From: Methanomassiliicoccus sp. UBA6
GTDB lineage: Archaea > Thermoplasmatota > Thermoplasmata > Methanomassiliicoccales > Methanomassiliicoccaceae
Assembly: GCA_002508545.1 (NCBI GenBank)
Contig: DAVH01000061.1
Location: 25,060 to 33,991, forward strand
Direction of reading: 5' to 3'
Length of the DNA stretch: 8,932 nucleotides
Each line of letters begins with the position of its first letter. Position 1 is the stretch's first letter. Below, piece after piece: positions 1-5,288 of the stretch. Made by a program: the position numbers and the translations under genes. Below the pieces are notes generated by a model. It did no database searches. It saw only the letters and a program-made list of their open reading frames with translations, and was not told the origin of the DNA.

Positions 1-364
1 CCGCTCCCGAGAGCGCCTGCAGGCCGATGTCCACCGTGCCGCCGTCGCCGGCCCAGCCGACCACGGTGATGTCGTTCATTCCCTTCTTCTCCAGCGCCGC
101 CTTGATGCCCGAGGAGACCGCCGCGGTGCATTCGAAGGCGTGGTCCACGAAGGGGACCTTGATCGCGTTCCTGGGCCAAACGCCGGGTACGACGGCCGCG
201 CACCCCGCGGGCACGTTGATGATCGTGTTCGGACCAAGGGCCTTCAGCAGGTAGCGAAGCGCCAGCGGCTCACCGCATCCGGGGCAGGCGCTGTGGCCGG
301 GGGCGATGTATTCCTCATGAGGTATGGTGAACTTGTATCTCTTGGTCTGTTCCGTGCCTTCCAT
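1..364 (-). CDS. porB: Pyruvate/2-oxoacid:ferredoxin oxidoreductase beta subunit, partial (C-terminus beyond window edge)
   Basis: The beta subunit binds thiamine diphosphate and the proximal 4Fe-4S cluster of the cytoplasmic enzyme that oxidatively decarboxylates pyruvate to acetyl-CoA, or carboxylates acetyl-CoA in reverse. I read 121 codons from ATG at 364 to the window edge. Visible marks are a CPGC pair (Cys27, Cys30) in a GHSACPGCGE context, a third conserved Cys55 (PAGCAAV), and the TPP/Mg signature GWAGDGGT at residues 103-110. The fourth cluster cysteine would lie in the missing part, since the family is about 280-300 residues. The start follows the porA stop by 1 nt and is preceded by GGGAGGTGG at about -7, the best ribosome binding site in the operon. 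Pyruvate is the likeliest substrate; a 2-oxoisovalerate-type enzyme is not fully excluded. Confidence 0.93.
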   Translation of the reverse strand, partial: MEGTEQTKRYKFTIPHEEYIAPGHSACPGCGEPLALRYLLKALGPNTIINVPAGCAAVVPGVWPRNAIKVPFVDHAFECTAAVSSGIKAALEKKGMNDITVVGWAGDGGTVDIGLQALSGA

Positions 365-365
365 G

Positions 366-1547
366 CTACCACCTCCCCGTTCCGTCCTTGAGGCCGATCC
401 ACTCGACCGTGCGGTCGGCCTTGCCGGCAGCGGATATCCTCAGCAGGTCATCGAAGATCCACTCCATGTTCTTGACCGTCACGTCCCGGCCGCCCAGTCC
501 GCCGACATAGTCCTTGAGGACCGAGTCTCCGGGCTGCAGGGCGGAGCGCACCTCGTTGAACATGGCGCCCCCGTCCCCGAAGGTGTAGGAGCGGTCGAAC
601 ACGCCGATGGTCGAGCTCATGTCGCCCAGCCTGCGGACCTCCGCGGCGGGGAACGGACGGAAGACGCGCAGCTTGGCCACGCCCACCTTCTTGCCCTCCT
701 CGCGGAAGCGGTCGGCGACCTCCTTGGCGGTCCCGGCGGCCGATCCCGCGACGACCAGGATGGCGTCAGCGTCGTCGCACCGGTAGTACTCCATCATCCC
801 GCCGTAGCTGCGACCGAAGATCTCCTCGAAGGCCTTCTCCGCCTCCAAGAGCTTGGCCCGGGCGACCTCCTGGCTCTGGTAGATCCGATGGCGGAACTCG
901 GTCCACCAGTCCGGCATAACCAGGCCGCCGTGCCTCATGGGCCGGTTGACGTCGACGGGGTATTCCGGCGTGAACGGCGGCAGGAAGCGATCTACCTTCT
1001 CCTGCTCCGGCACGTCGACGATGTCAACGGTGTGGGAGAGAATGAAACCGTCCTCGATGACCATGATCGGCAGCATTACCTCGGGGTCCTCCGCGACGCG
1101 GTAGGCCATGAGCACGGTGTCCAGGACCTCCTGGTTGTTCTCGCAGAATATCTGCAGCCAGCCGGTGTCCCGCTCGGTGATGACGTCCTGATGCTCGCCC
1201 CAGATGTTCCACGGCCCGCCGATGGTGCGGGCCGCCACGGGCATGACGATCGGCCGGCGAGCGCCCACCGCCCACATCAGCATCTCGTGCATCAGCGCGA
1301 GGCCGTGGGAGGAGGTGGCGGTGAACGTACGCGCTCCAACGTACGACGCGCCGATGAGGGCTGACATGGCGGAGTGCTCGGACTCCATCATCATGAACTT
1401 GGCGTCCATCTCGCCCTTCTGGACCATCTCGGCCAGCTTCTCGGATATGGAGGTCTGCGGGGTGATCGGGTACACCGCCGCCACATCGACCCGCGCCAGC
1501 CTGGCCGCGTGGGCCGCGGCGTAGTTGGCGTTCATCATGTCGATCAT
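366..1547 (-). CDS. porA: Pyruvate/2-oxoacid:ferredoxin oxidoreductase alpha subunit
   Basis: This is the large catalytic subunit (393 residues, normal for archaeal PorA), holding the pyrimidine-binding and transketolase-C-like domains. Motifs in order: YPITP at residues 26-30, whose Thr29 matches the substrate-contacting Thr of PFOR; MESEHS at 54-59, with Glu55 at the TPP-activating position; TATSSHGLALMHE at 76-88; an Arg (Arg107) in AARTIGGPWNIW that fits the substrate-carboxylate Arg; ERDTGW at 125-130; and the C-terminal LGGRDVT at 351-357. I chose ATG at 1547, not the longer open frame, because it overlaps the porD stop as ATGA, is preceded by GGAGAGGGAGA, and places YPITP at the usual depth. 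The GGPWNIW segment is also seen in 2-oxoisovalerate enzymes, so substrate range is not certain; overall length and C-terminus match methanogen PorA. Confidence 0.95.
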   Translation of the reverse strand: MIDMMNANYAAAHAARLARVDVAAVYPITPQTSISEKLAEMVQKGEMDAKFMMMESEHSAMSALIGASYVGARTFTATSSHGLALMHEMLMWAVGARRPIVMPVAARTIGGPWNIWGEHQDVITERDTGWLQIFCENNQEVLDTVLMAYRVAEDPEVMLPIMVIEDGFILSHTVDIVDVPEQEKVDRFLPPFTPEYPVDVNRPMRHGGLVMPDWWTEFRHRIYQSQEVARAKLLEAEKAFEEIFGRSYGGMMEYYRCDDADAILVVAGSAAGTAKEVADRFREEGKKVGVAKLRVFRPFPAAEVRRLGDMSSTIGVFDRSYTFGDGGAMFNEVRSALQPGDSVLKDYVGGLGGRDVTVKNMEWIFDDLLRISAAGKADRTVEWIGLKDGTGRW

Positions 1548-1819
1548 AGTATCTCCCTCTCCATCCTGATGGCCCCGCGCGGGCATTCGTTGGAGCATAT
1601 CCCGCAGCCCTTGCAGTGGTCCAGGTCGATGCGAGGGTAATCGCCCTCCTTCTCGACGACCATGCTCATGTCCGGACAGAACTTCCAGCACATGTAGCAG
1701 CGAATGCACTTGTTCTCGTCGAGCACCGGGCGGATGGACCTCCAGTTCCCGGTCATGACGTCCTCGGTGCTCTGGAACGCCACCGGCTCGGCCGGGAGAT
1801 CCTTGTAGGTCTTGTACAT
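1544..1819 (-). CDS. porD: Pyruvate/2-oxoacid:ferredoxin oxidoreductase delta subunit (2x4Fe-4S ferredoxin-like)
   Basis: A 91-residue electron-transfer subunit that carries electrons from the catalytic site to external ferredoxin. Two classic clusters are visible: Cys38-x2-Cys41-x2-Cys44-x3-Cys48-Pro, and Cys69-x2-Cys72-x2-Cys75-x3-Cys79-Pro. The N-terminal 35 residues (NWRSIRP just ahead of the first cluster) are typical of PorD. ATG at 1819 is chosen: it shares one base with the porG stop (TGATG) and has GGAGG 7 nt upstream. An in-frame GTG one codon earlier (1822) is possible but only 4 nt from GGAGG. The 3' end overlaps porA by 4 nt, implying translational coupling along the operon. Confidence 0.95.
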   Translation of the reverse strand: MYKTYKDLPAEPVAFQSTEDVMTGNWRSIRPVLDENKCIRCYMCWKFCPDMSMVVEKEGDYPRIDLDHCKGCGICSNECPRGAIRMEREIL

Positions 1820-2370
1820 CACATTCCCTCCAGCGCGCGGTAGGCGTCCTGGGCGGCCGCCACGTTCTGCTCCCTCTTCGCCGGCACCGACTCCTTGATG
1901 CTCTCCAGGATGGAATCGATGGAGACGACGTCAGAGGCCCGGGCGAAGGCGCCCAGGATGGCGGTGTTCACGATCGGCGCGGTCGCGCTGCCGAGGCCGC
2001 GGCGCAGGGCGATGGTGGTCGCATCGATTAGCAGCGTTCGGCGGTCGGCCGGGAGGCCGAGCTCGTCCATGGACATGGAGGTGTTCACCACCAGCGAGCC
2101 CCCCTCCTTCTGGCCCTCGAGGACGTTGACCATTTTCATCAGGCCGTGGTCCAGGACCACGACGTGGTCGGGTTCATAAATTCCGGCGTGAATGCGGATT
2201 GGACGGTCGTCGATACGACAGAACGCCATCACTGGGGCGCCTCTTCTCTCGACGCCAAAGAACGGAAAGGCCGAAGCATGCTTGCCCTCTTTCATGGCTG
2301 CTCTGGCCAGGATCTCGGAGGCGACGACAGCTCCCTGGCCGCCGCGCCCGTGAAAACGTACCTCTAACAT
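1819..2370 (-). CDS. porG: Pyruvate/2-oxoacid:ferredoxin oxidoreductase gamma subunit
   Basis: The gamma subunit (183 residues, normal size) is the domain that in fused bacterial PFOR binds the CoA side of the reaction. It is called porC or porG depending on the organism. Diagnostic motifs: RFHGRGGQG at residues 5-13 and AFPFFGVERRGAPV at 34-47, with later segments (PDHVVVLD, VNTAILGAF) also typical of the family. The ATG at 2370 gives the family N-terminus (MLEVRFHG) and has GAGGT 8 nt upstream. It is the first gene of the G-D-A-B operon. A TATA-like element on the same strand about 50 nt upstream would give a leader of about 25 nt, so this gene appears to use leadered, Shine-Dalgarno-dependent initiation. 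Confidence 0.95.
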   Translation of the reverse strand: MLEVRFHGRGGQGAVVASEILARAAMKEGKHASAFPFFGVERRGAPVMAFCRIDDRPIRIHAGIYEPDHVVVLDHGLMKMVNVLEGQKEGGSLVVNTSMSMDELGLPADRRTLLIDATTIALRRGLGSATAPIVNTAILGAFARASDVVSIDSILESIKESVPAKREQNVAAAQDAYRALEGM

Positions 2371-2416
2371 GGCTATTGACCTCTTAACTACCCTGGGGAA
2401 CGATTGGGGGGATGGC

Positions 2417-2426
2417 CATTTTAAGC
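2417..2426 (-). promoter_or_regulatory. Candidate TATA box of the por operon
   Basis: On the minus strand the sequence reads GCTTAAAATG. With the usual archaeal spacing of about 26 nt, transcription would begin near 2395. That gives a leader of roughly 25 nt that contains the GAGGT ribosome binding site of porG. Seen: the A/T-rich box and spacing. Inferred: its use. Confidence 0.5.
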
Positions 2427-2429
2427 TTG

Positions 2430-2445
2430 CGGAGCAATTGTTCCG
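2430..2445. promoter_or_regulatory. Near-palindromic candidate operator beside the por TATA box
   Basis: CGGAGCAATTGTTCCG is a 16-bp dyad in which 7 of 8 base pairs are symmetric; only the fifth pair (G2434/T2441) breaks it. It lies about 4 bp upstream of the por TATA box, where the BRE and TFB contacts would be, and about 29 bp upstream of the TATA box of the plus-strand gene. A dimeric helix-turn-helix regulator bound here could block or recruit the por pre-initiation complex. No regulator gene is visible in the window. Confidence 0.35.
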
Positions 2446-2474
2446 TTTGATATAGGGTTCTCCGGGCAGAAATC

Positions 2475-2482
2475 AATAATAT
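2475..2482 (+). promoter_or_regulatory. TATA box for the COG1325-type gene (leaderless)
   Basis: AATAATAT is centred 25-26 nt upstream of the ATG at 2504. Archaeal transcription normally starts about 26 nt from the TATA centre, so the mRNA would begin at or next to the start codon. No ribosome binding site precedes the ATG, which agrees with a leaderless transcript. Confidence 0.55.
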
Positions 2483-2503
2483 CCAGGGCATACATGGGCA
2501 TGC

Positions 2504-2965
2504 ATGGACATCGCCAACCTGTCCTTCCGTACGTTCGTCCATGCCACCGAGGACCCCGAGCGGGTCGAGAAGGCGCTGAGGTTCGTTTCAGGGGCCGAGA
2601 ACGTCAGCAGGAGCTCCAGCACGGGATACTACGGCAATCCGATAATCATCCTCGAAGCGAAGATCACCGATTCCAAGCACATCAAGGCATTGCTGCGCTC
2701 CCTGGGGCCGGAGACCCTGAGAGTACTGCTGGAAACCCTGGACCGGAGGCTCGACGAGGAATCGTTCTTCTACTTCCGCCTGGACAAGCAGGAGGCGTTC
2801 CTGGAGCGCTTCGTGCTGGCCGACGGCGAGGACGTCATCGCCGTCCGAGGGAAGGTGAAATCCTATCCGCAGAGCCGGGACAACGCCATGATCTCGATGA
2901 GGAACATACTGCAGTCGGAGATCGACCGGGCCGCCCGCATGGAGCAGAGGGGCCGGGAAGCGTAG
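2504..2965 (+). CDS. Archaeal RNA-binding protein, COG1325/PF01877 family (exosome-associated by prediction)
   Basis: A 153-residue soluble protein of the archaeal RNA-binding family that was predicted from gene neighbourhoods to work with the exosome. Recognised features: the N-terminal FVHATEDPERVEKAL (11-25); GYYGNPIIILEAKI (41-54), the family's strongest signature; RRLDEES..YFRLDKQEAFL (81-100); and VRGKVKSYP (114-122), all in the family order. A highly charged tail ends the protein. The ATG at 2504 is preferred over ATGs at 2494 and 2500, which are in another frame; it lies where transcription should start. It is divergent from the por operon and stands alone, with no exosome or RNase P genes beside it in this window. 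Biochemical function is not established from sequence. Confidence 0.85.
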   Translation: MDIANLSFRTFVHATEDPERVEKALRFVSGAENVSRSSSTGYYGNPIIILEAKITDSKHIKALLRSLGPETLRVLLETLDRRLDEESFFYFRLDKQEAFLERFVLADGEDVIAVRGKVKSYPQSRDNAMISMRNILQSEIDRAARMEQRGREA

Positions 2966-3091
2966 CGAGCGTGGAGATCGCCAGGTACGGTAATTAGAAA
3001 AATTCATCATCGGAAATAGGTGCTTCGTTCTTCGCGCCCTCCGCCACCCTGACAACCCGGGGACAAGGAGCTCGAGTAACATTACTGATAA

Positions 3092-3110
3092 GACGACAAG
3101 GGACGTCGTC
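3092..3110. repeat. 6-bp inverted repeat (short hairpin)
   Basis: GACGAC and GTCGTC flank a 7-base loop (AAGGGAC). There is no T-tract on either side, so it is not an obvious terminator. It could be a fold at the 3' end of the 2504-2965 transcript or chance. Confidence 0.35.
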
Positions 3111-3189
3111 ATGAACATGGTAAAGGTCGGCCGAGGAACGGCTTGCTTGTCATGGAAGGAATCTGTTGTTCACAGACCAGATCTGCCGA

Positions 3190-3233
3190 CCGTGTCTTGG
3201 TATACACCATAGCCTATAGATCCCAAGACGTGG
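3190..3233. repeat. 11-bp imperfect inverted repeat with 22-base loop
   Basis: CCGTGTCTTGG (3190-3200) pairs with CCAAGACGTGG (3223-3233). Seven inner pairs are perfect, followed outward by two G-U wobbles and two G-C pairs. The loop contains two TATA tetramers (3201-3204 and 3215-3218) that could pair with each other. The wobble pairs favour a fold in RNA over a protein-binding DNA dyad. Neither promoter nor terminator is evident next to it. Confidence 0.35.
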
Positions 3234-3395
3234 AGCAGAGCAATCCGCCACGGGGATGGGGCGTGGAATGACCGCCTTGTTTTCGGATGGCAGCCCTCAT
3301 CGCCAGAGATCTGAATCGAGTTCGTCAGGATAGATATGTTGTCGTGCGGACGCAAAACGACGTTAATATCTAAAATCAGACATTGTATTGCGGGA

Positions 3396-3415
3396 CTTAG
3401 ATTATATATCCTAAG
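3396..3415 (+). promoter_or_regulatory. TATA box framed by a 5-bp inverted repeat, promoter of candidate small RNA
   Basis: TTATATAT (3402-3409) is one of the strongest TATA-like elements in the window. Its centre is 26-27 nt upstream of 3432, the first base of the paired stem of the candidate small RNA. The box is flanked by CTTAG (3396-3400) and CTAAG (3411-3415), an inverted repeat that could be bound by a repressor masking the box. Promoter use is inferred from spacing. Confidence 0.55.
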
Positions 3416-3431
3416 AGAATATGTAATACTC

Positions 3432-3493
3432 GATAGAAGCCCGGACCTTCTCCAACTTCCCCAAGTAAGAATTTTGGGCTTCTATCACTTTTT
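3432..3493 (+). ncRNA. Candidate small structured RNA of about 60 nt
   Basis: A perfect 11-bp inverted repeat, GATAGAAGCCC (3432-3442) and GGGCTTCTATC (3476-3486), encloses 33 bases and is followed within 2 nt by TTTTT (3489-3493). A strong TATA box lies at the right distance for transcription to begin at the first paired base. The interior could extend the hairpin through TTCT/AGAA (3448-3451 with 3468-3471) and ACTT/AAGT (3455-3458 with 3463-3466) capped by a CCCC loop. The 5' half of the interior is pyrimidine-rich (CCTTCTCC, TTCCCC) and resembles an anti-Shine-Dalgarno sequence, so pairing to ribosome binding sites of mRNAs is conceivable. I see no C/D box motifs, no ACA box directly after the stem, and no tRNA or signal-recognition RNA features. 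Seen: promoter, stem, T-tract. Inferred: transcription and role. Confidence 0.55.
3489..3493 (+). terminator. T5 tract terminating the candidate small RNA
   Basis: Five T residues begin 3 nt after the closing 11-bp stem. Archaeal RNA polymerase terminates at short T-tracts, and the preceding stem would favour release. Confidence 0.5.
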
Positions 3494-3558
3494 ACATCCA
3501 TCTTAGGCTATCGCATAAAGGGTCCGAGCAACCTTCGCTCCTTGACCTGAACTAAGAC

Positions 3559-3565
3559 ATAAATA
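3559..3565 (+). promoter_or_regulatory. TATA box of tRNA-Leu
   Basis: ATAAATA is centred 29 nt upstream of the first base of the mature tRNA. This predicts a very short 5' leader for RNase P to remove. Confidence 0.6.
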
Positions 3566-3590
3566 CCTGCCATAGTATCGCATCCAGCAC

Positions 3591-3677
3591 GCAGGGGTAG
3601 CCAAGCTTGGCCAACGGCGTAGGACTTAGGATCCTATCCTTAGTGGTCCGTGCGTTCAAATCGCACCCCCTGCACCA
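3591..3677 (+). tRNA. tRNA-Leu, anticodon UAG, CCA encoded
   Basis: A complete class II tRNA. The acceptor arm GCAGGGG (3591-3597) pairs perfectly with CCCCTGC (3667-3673), followed by discriminator A and an encoded CCA (3675-3677). The D stem GCC/GGC carries a loop containing GG. The anticodon stem TAGGA/TCCTA (3620-3624 and 3632-3636) presents the loop CTTAGGA with anticodon TAG at 3627-3629, which reads CUN leucine codons. The variable region of 13 nt (3637-3649) is long, as expected for Leu. The T stem GTGCG/CGCAC (3650-3654 and 3662-3666) encloses TTCAAAT. No intron is present. A G-rich body and discriminator A also fit Leu identity. Confidence 0.97.
3668..3677. repeat. Direct repeat copy 1: tRNA-Leu 3' end
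   Basis: CCCTGCACCA, the last ten bases of the tRNA gene including CCA, recurs exactly at 3758-3767, 90 bp downstream in the same orientation. tRNA 3' ends are favoured integration sites, so the pair could mark an old attachment site. Confidence 0.4.
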
Positions 3678-3678
3678 A

Positions 3679-3682
3679 TTTT
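3679..3682 (+). terminator. Possible T4 terminator after tRNA-Leu
   Basis: A run of four T residues starts two bases past the encoded CCA. Short T-runs commonly end archaeal tRNA transcription; the tract is brief, so support is modest. Confidence 0.35.
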
Positions 3683-3757
3683 CCACAACTGGCTCACCGA
3701 TCAACTCAGTTAATACTTAACAATCTGGACGGGGGAGGAAATATCGAGAGTTAGGGG

Positions 3758-3767
3758 CCCTGCACCA
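3758..3767. repeat. Direct repeat copy 2: downstream copy of the tRNA-Leu 3' end
   Basis: This exact 10-bp match to 3668-3677 sits in non-coding sequence. The bases upstream of it do not form a T arm or acceptor partner, so it is not a second tRNA. An attachment-site scar is possible; chance is also possible at this length. Confidence 0.4.
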
Positions 3768-4012
3768 TAGGTAGGGGCAAGAAGATATGCCTGCTTCGAG
3801 AGCGTCTGGATGAAGGGCTACTGGGGCTGCTGGGGTGCAAGGAGAACAAAAGTACAATATGCTCCCCTCAAGCGGTTCCACGGAAGAGGATCGGGCACGA
3901 TCGTCAGATAATCCGCTGGTATAGCCTCGAGACTGGTCGGACAAGCGGGGCGTGCACTCCTCATGGCGGAAGTCCTGATTGTCAGACATCCCAGATAGGC
4001 CAAACATAACTG

Positions 4013-4019
4013 ATATAAA
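4013..4019 (+). promoter_or_regulatory. TATA box of the surface-protein gene (leaderless)
   Basis: ATATAAA is centred 27 nt upstream of the GTG at 4043. The transcript would therefore begin at or beside that start codon, which supports choosing this GTG although no ribosome binding site precedes it. Confidence 0.6.
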
Positions 4020-4042
4020 GGCGCGGCTCGCCTTAGTCCGGC

Positions 4043-5215
4043 GTGGCCAGTAAAAAAGTAATGATTCTGGCGGCCGTTTTGGTCACCGCCATATTGTTGC
4101 TTGGAACGTACGCGTTGCTTTCTCCCCCATCTGAGAAAATGCCACAGGGTGGGAGCGTGGTCGATGGTAACGACCAGACCAGGAGCGGTACGTTCTCTCT
4201 GGCTGATAGTGCCGGGTTCTTGACCACGGCTGGGTCGGCCGACCGGGACTCATTGCTGCAGAGAGCCGAGGACCTGAATATGCTCGGGGCGTTCTCCCAT
4301 TCCGGGAGCGCGGTGTCGGGCAAGTTCGTGTCGTTCAGCTATGATCAGGACGCCGGGTCGATCACCTCCTACAAGGTCTACAACAATCAGAGCCATGCTA
4401 CTGTGTTCGAGAAGGTGCAGGTATCCAGTCTGGCTGGTGCGACCGGAGCACTTAACCTGTCCATGTTCTCAGCCATCTCCCCGTCGGTGCAGCTAATGGT
4501 GCACAACAACCCCTGGGGAACGATCAACCTGGCCGCTGCCAACGAGACCACCGTCACCATCGACCTGGCCCAGGGAGCTGAAGTAATGGCCATCGTCGAC
4601 CACCCTGATACCTGGGGCACCGACCGGGCTGCGGTGAACATTACCCTTTCCGACATTGCCGGCACTCTGGCGGTGATCCACGGCTCGATCGAAATCTCCC
4701 CGGACCAAGGCGATCTGACGATCAACATCTCCAAGGGTGGCCAGCTGTTCTTCCGGGCCTACGCGGATTACACCCGCATCAGTCACGGCGGCCAGTGGCT
4801 GATCACGGACTACATGGTCCGCGGGGCCATCAGCTTCGAGCTCTGGGCCCTGGCATCCAACACCTCGACCGTGTACGATCTGGTCCAGTTCCAGCCCGGG
4901 TCACTGTCCTTGGCCTCGGACGAGGTGAACATCTCCGACCTGGAAGTAGAGGTCCCGCCCCACTCCATCATGGTGGTCCACTTGGATCAAGGCTCCATCG
5001 GCCACCTGGACTCGTTCATTCCGGTGGGCATGGCCGATGCCACGGTGGCAGGGACCAACATCAGGGACGACCTCAAGGCCTGGAGGGACAACAGCACCGA
5101 ACCGGTGAGATATGTCATCCGCAACGGGGACGTGACCACCGCCGCCATGTACGTGCCCGCCGGCGCTTCGTCCCCCAAACTGGTCCTCGGGCTGGACCAC
5201 AAGAGCAACAATTGA
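4043..5215 (+). CDS. Membrane-anchored extracellular protein, unknown family
   Basis: I do not recognise a named family. The 390-residue protein begins with a short basic N-terminus (KK at 4-5) and one hydrophobic segment (about 6-27) that would anchor it or act as an uncleaved signal; no lipobox is visible. The rest is predicted to face outward. It is rich in Ser, Thr, Asp, Gly and alternating hydrophobic residues suggesting beta-structure, especially 130-240, where short strand-turn units recur (beta-sandwich or beta-helix-like). There is no Cys. Eight N-x-S/T sequons (N115, N138, N167, N199, N228, N273, N296, N350) suggest heavy N-glycosylation by archaeal AglB. The start is GTG, placed by the TATA box 27 nt upstream. 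The aquaporin gene follows closely on the same strand. A role in the cell envelope is inferred only from this architecture. Confidence 0.8.
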   Translation: MASKKVMILAAVLVTAILLLGTYALLSPPSEKMPQGGSVVDGNDQTRSGTFSLADSAGFLTTAGSADRDSLLQRAEDLNMLGAFSHSGSAVSGKFVSFSYDQDAGSITSYKVYNNQSHATVFEKVQVSSLAGATGALNLSMFSAISPSVQLMVHNNPWGTINLAAANETTVTIDLAQGAEVMAIVDHPDTWGTDRAAVNITLSDIAGTLAVIHGSIEISPDQGDLTINISKGGQLFFRAYADYTRISHGGQWLITDYMVRGAISFELWALASNTSTVYDLVQFQPGSLSLASDEVNISDLEVEVPPHSIMVVHLDQGSIGHLDSFIPVGMADATVAGTNIRDDLKAWRDNSTEPVRYVIRNGDVTTAAMYVPAGASSPKLVLGLDHKSNN

Positions 5216-5288
5216 TCTCTTGAATGACGATGGCCCTGTGGCCTTATGGATCCCGAGGCGCATCGCCCAAGCAGATTCATTGCAGCCA

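Larger units (their letters stand above)
2966..3395. other. Intergenic stretch without a convincing protein gene
   Basis: About 430 bp between the RNA-binding protein gene and the candidate small RNA promoter. Open frames here are short and unlike any family I recognise, for example a 61-codon minus-strand frame at 3170-3355 and a 33-codon plus-strand frame from ATG 3111. Two inverted repeats (3092-3110 and 3190-3233) are listed separately. Base composition becomes more A/T-rich toward the right end. I see no transposase or repeat-array signature. Confidence 0.6.
3678..4012. other. Intergenic stretch downstream of tRNA-Leu, no supported gene
   Basis: About 335 bp with no convincing plus-strand gene. 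A 96-codon frame on the minus strand (3717-4007) and a 61-codon frame overlapping it have no recognisable domain, no promoter and no ribosome binding site. No integrase motif (Arg-His-x-x-Arg/Tyr) could be made out. Apart from the 10-bp repeat of the tRNA end, I see nothing functional here. Confidence 0.5.

Noticed and set aside
324..1364. 346-codon plus-strand open frame opposite porA
   Set aside because: It mirrors the high-GC porA gene, has no family features, and its low-complexity Val/Asp/His composition is typical of an antisense shadow.
2494..2997. 167-codon frame starting 10 bases before the COG1325 gene
   Set aside because: Gly/Arg/Pro-rich translation without motifs, overlapping a gene with clear family signatures in another frame.
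3170..3355. 61-codon minus-strand frame in the intergenic gap
   Set aside because: No promoter, ribosome site or recognisable sequence, and it spans the 3190-3233 hairpin.
3432..3493. Small RNA as an H/ACA or C/D guide RNA
   Set aside because: No ACA immediately after the stem, no RTGATGA or CTGA boxes, and no kink-turn motif visible.
3758..3767. Second tRNA or tRNA pseudogene at the repeated CCCTGCACCA
   Set aside because: No T arm, anticodon arm or 5' acceptor partner precedes it.
3717..4007. Minus-strand frames downstream of tRNA-Leu as a possible integrase remnant
   Set aside because: No tyrosine-recombinase motifs could be found in either frame.
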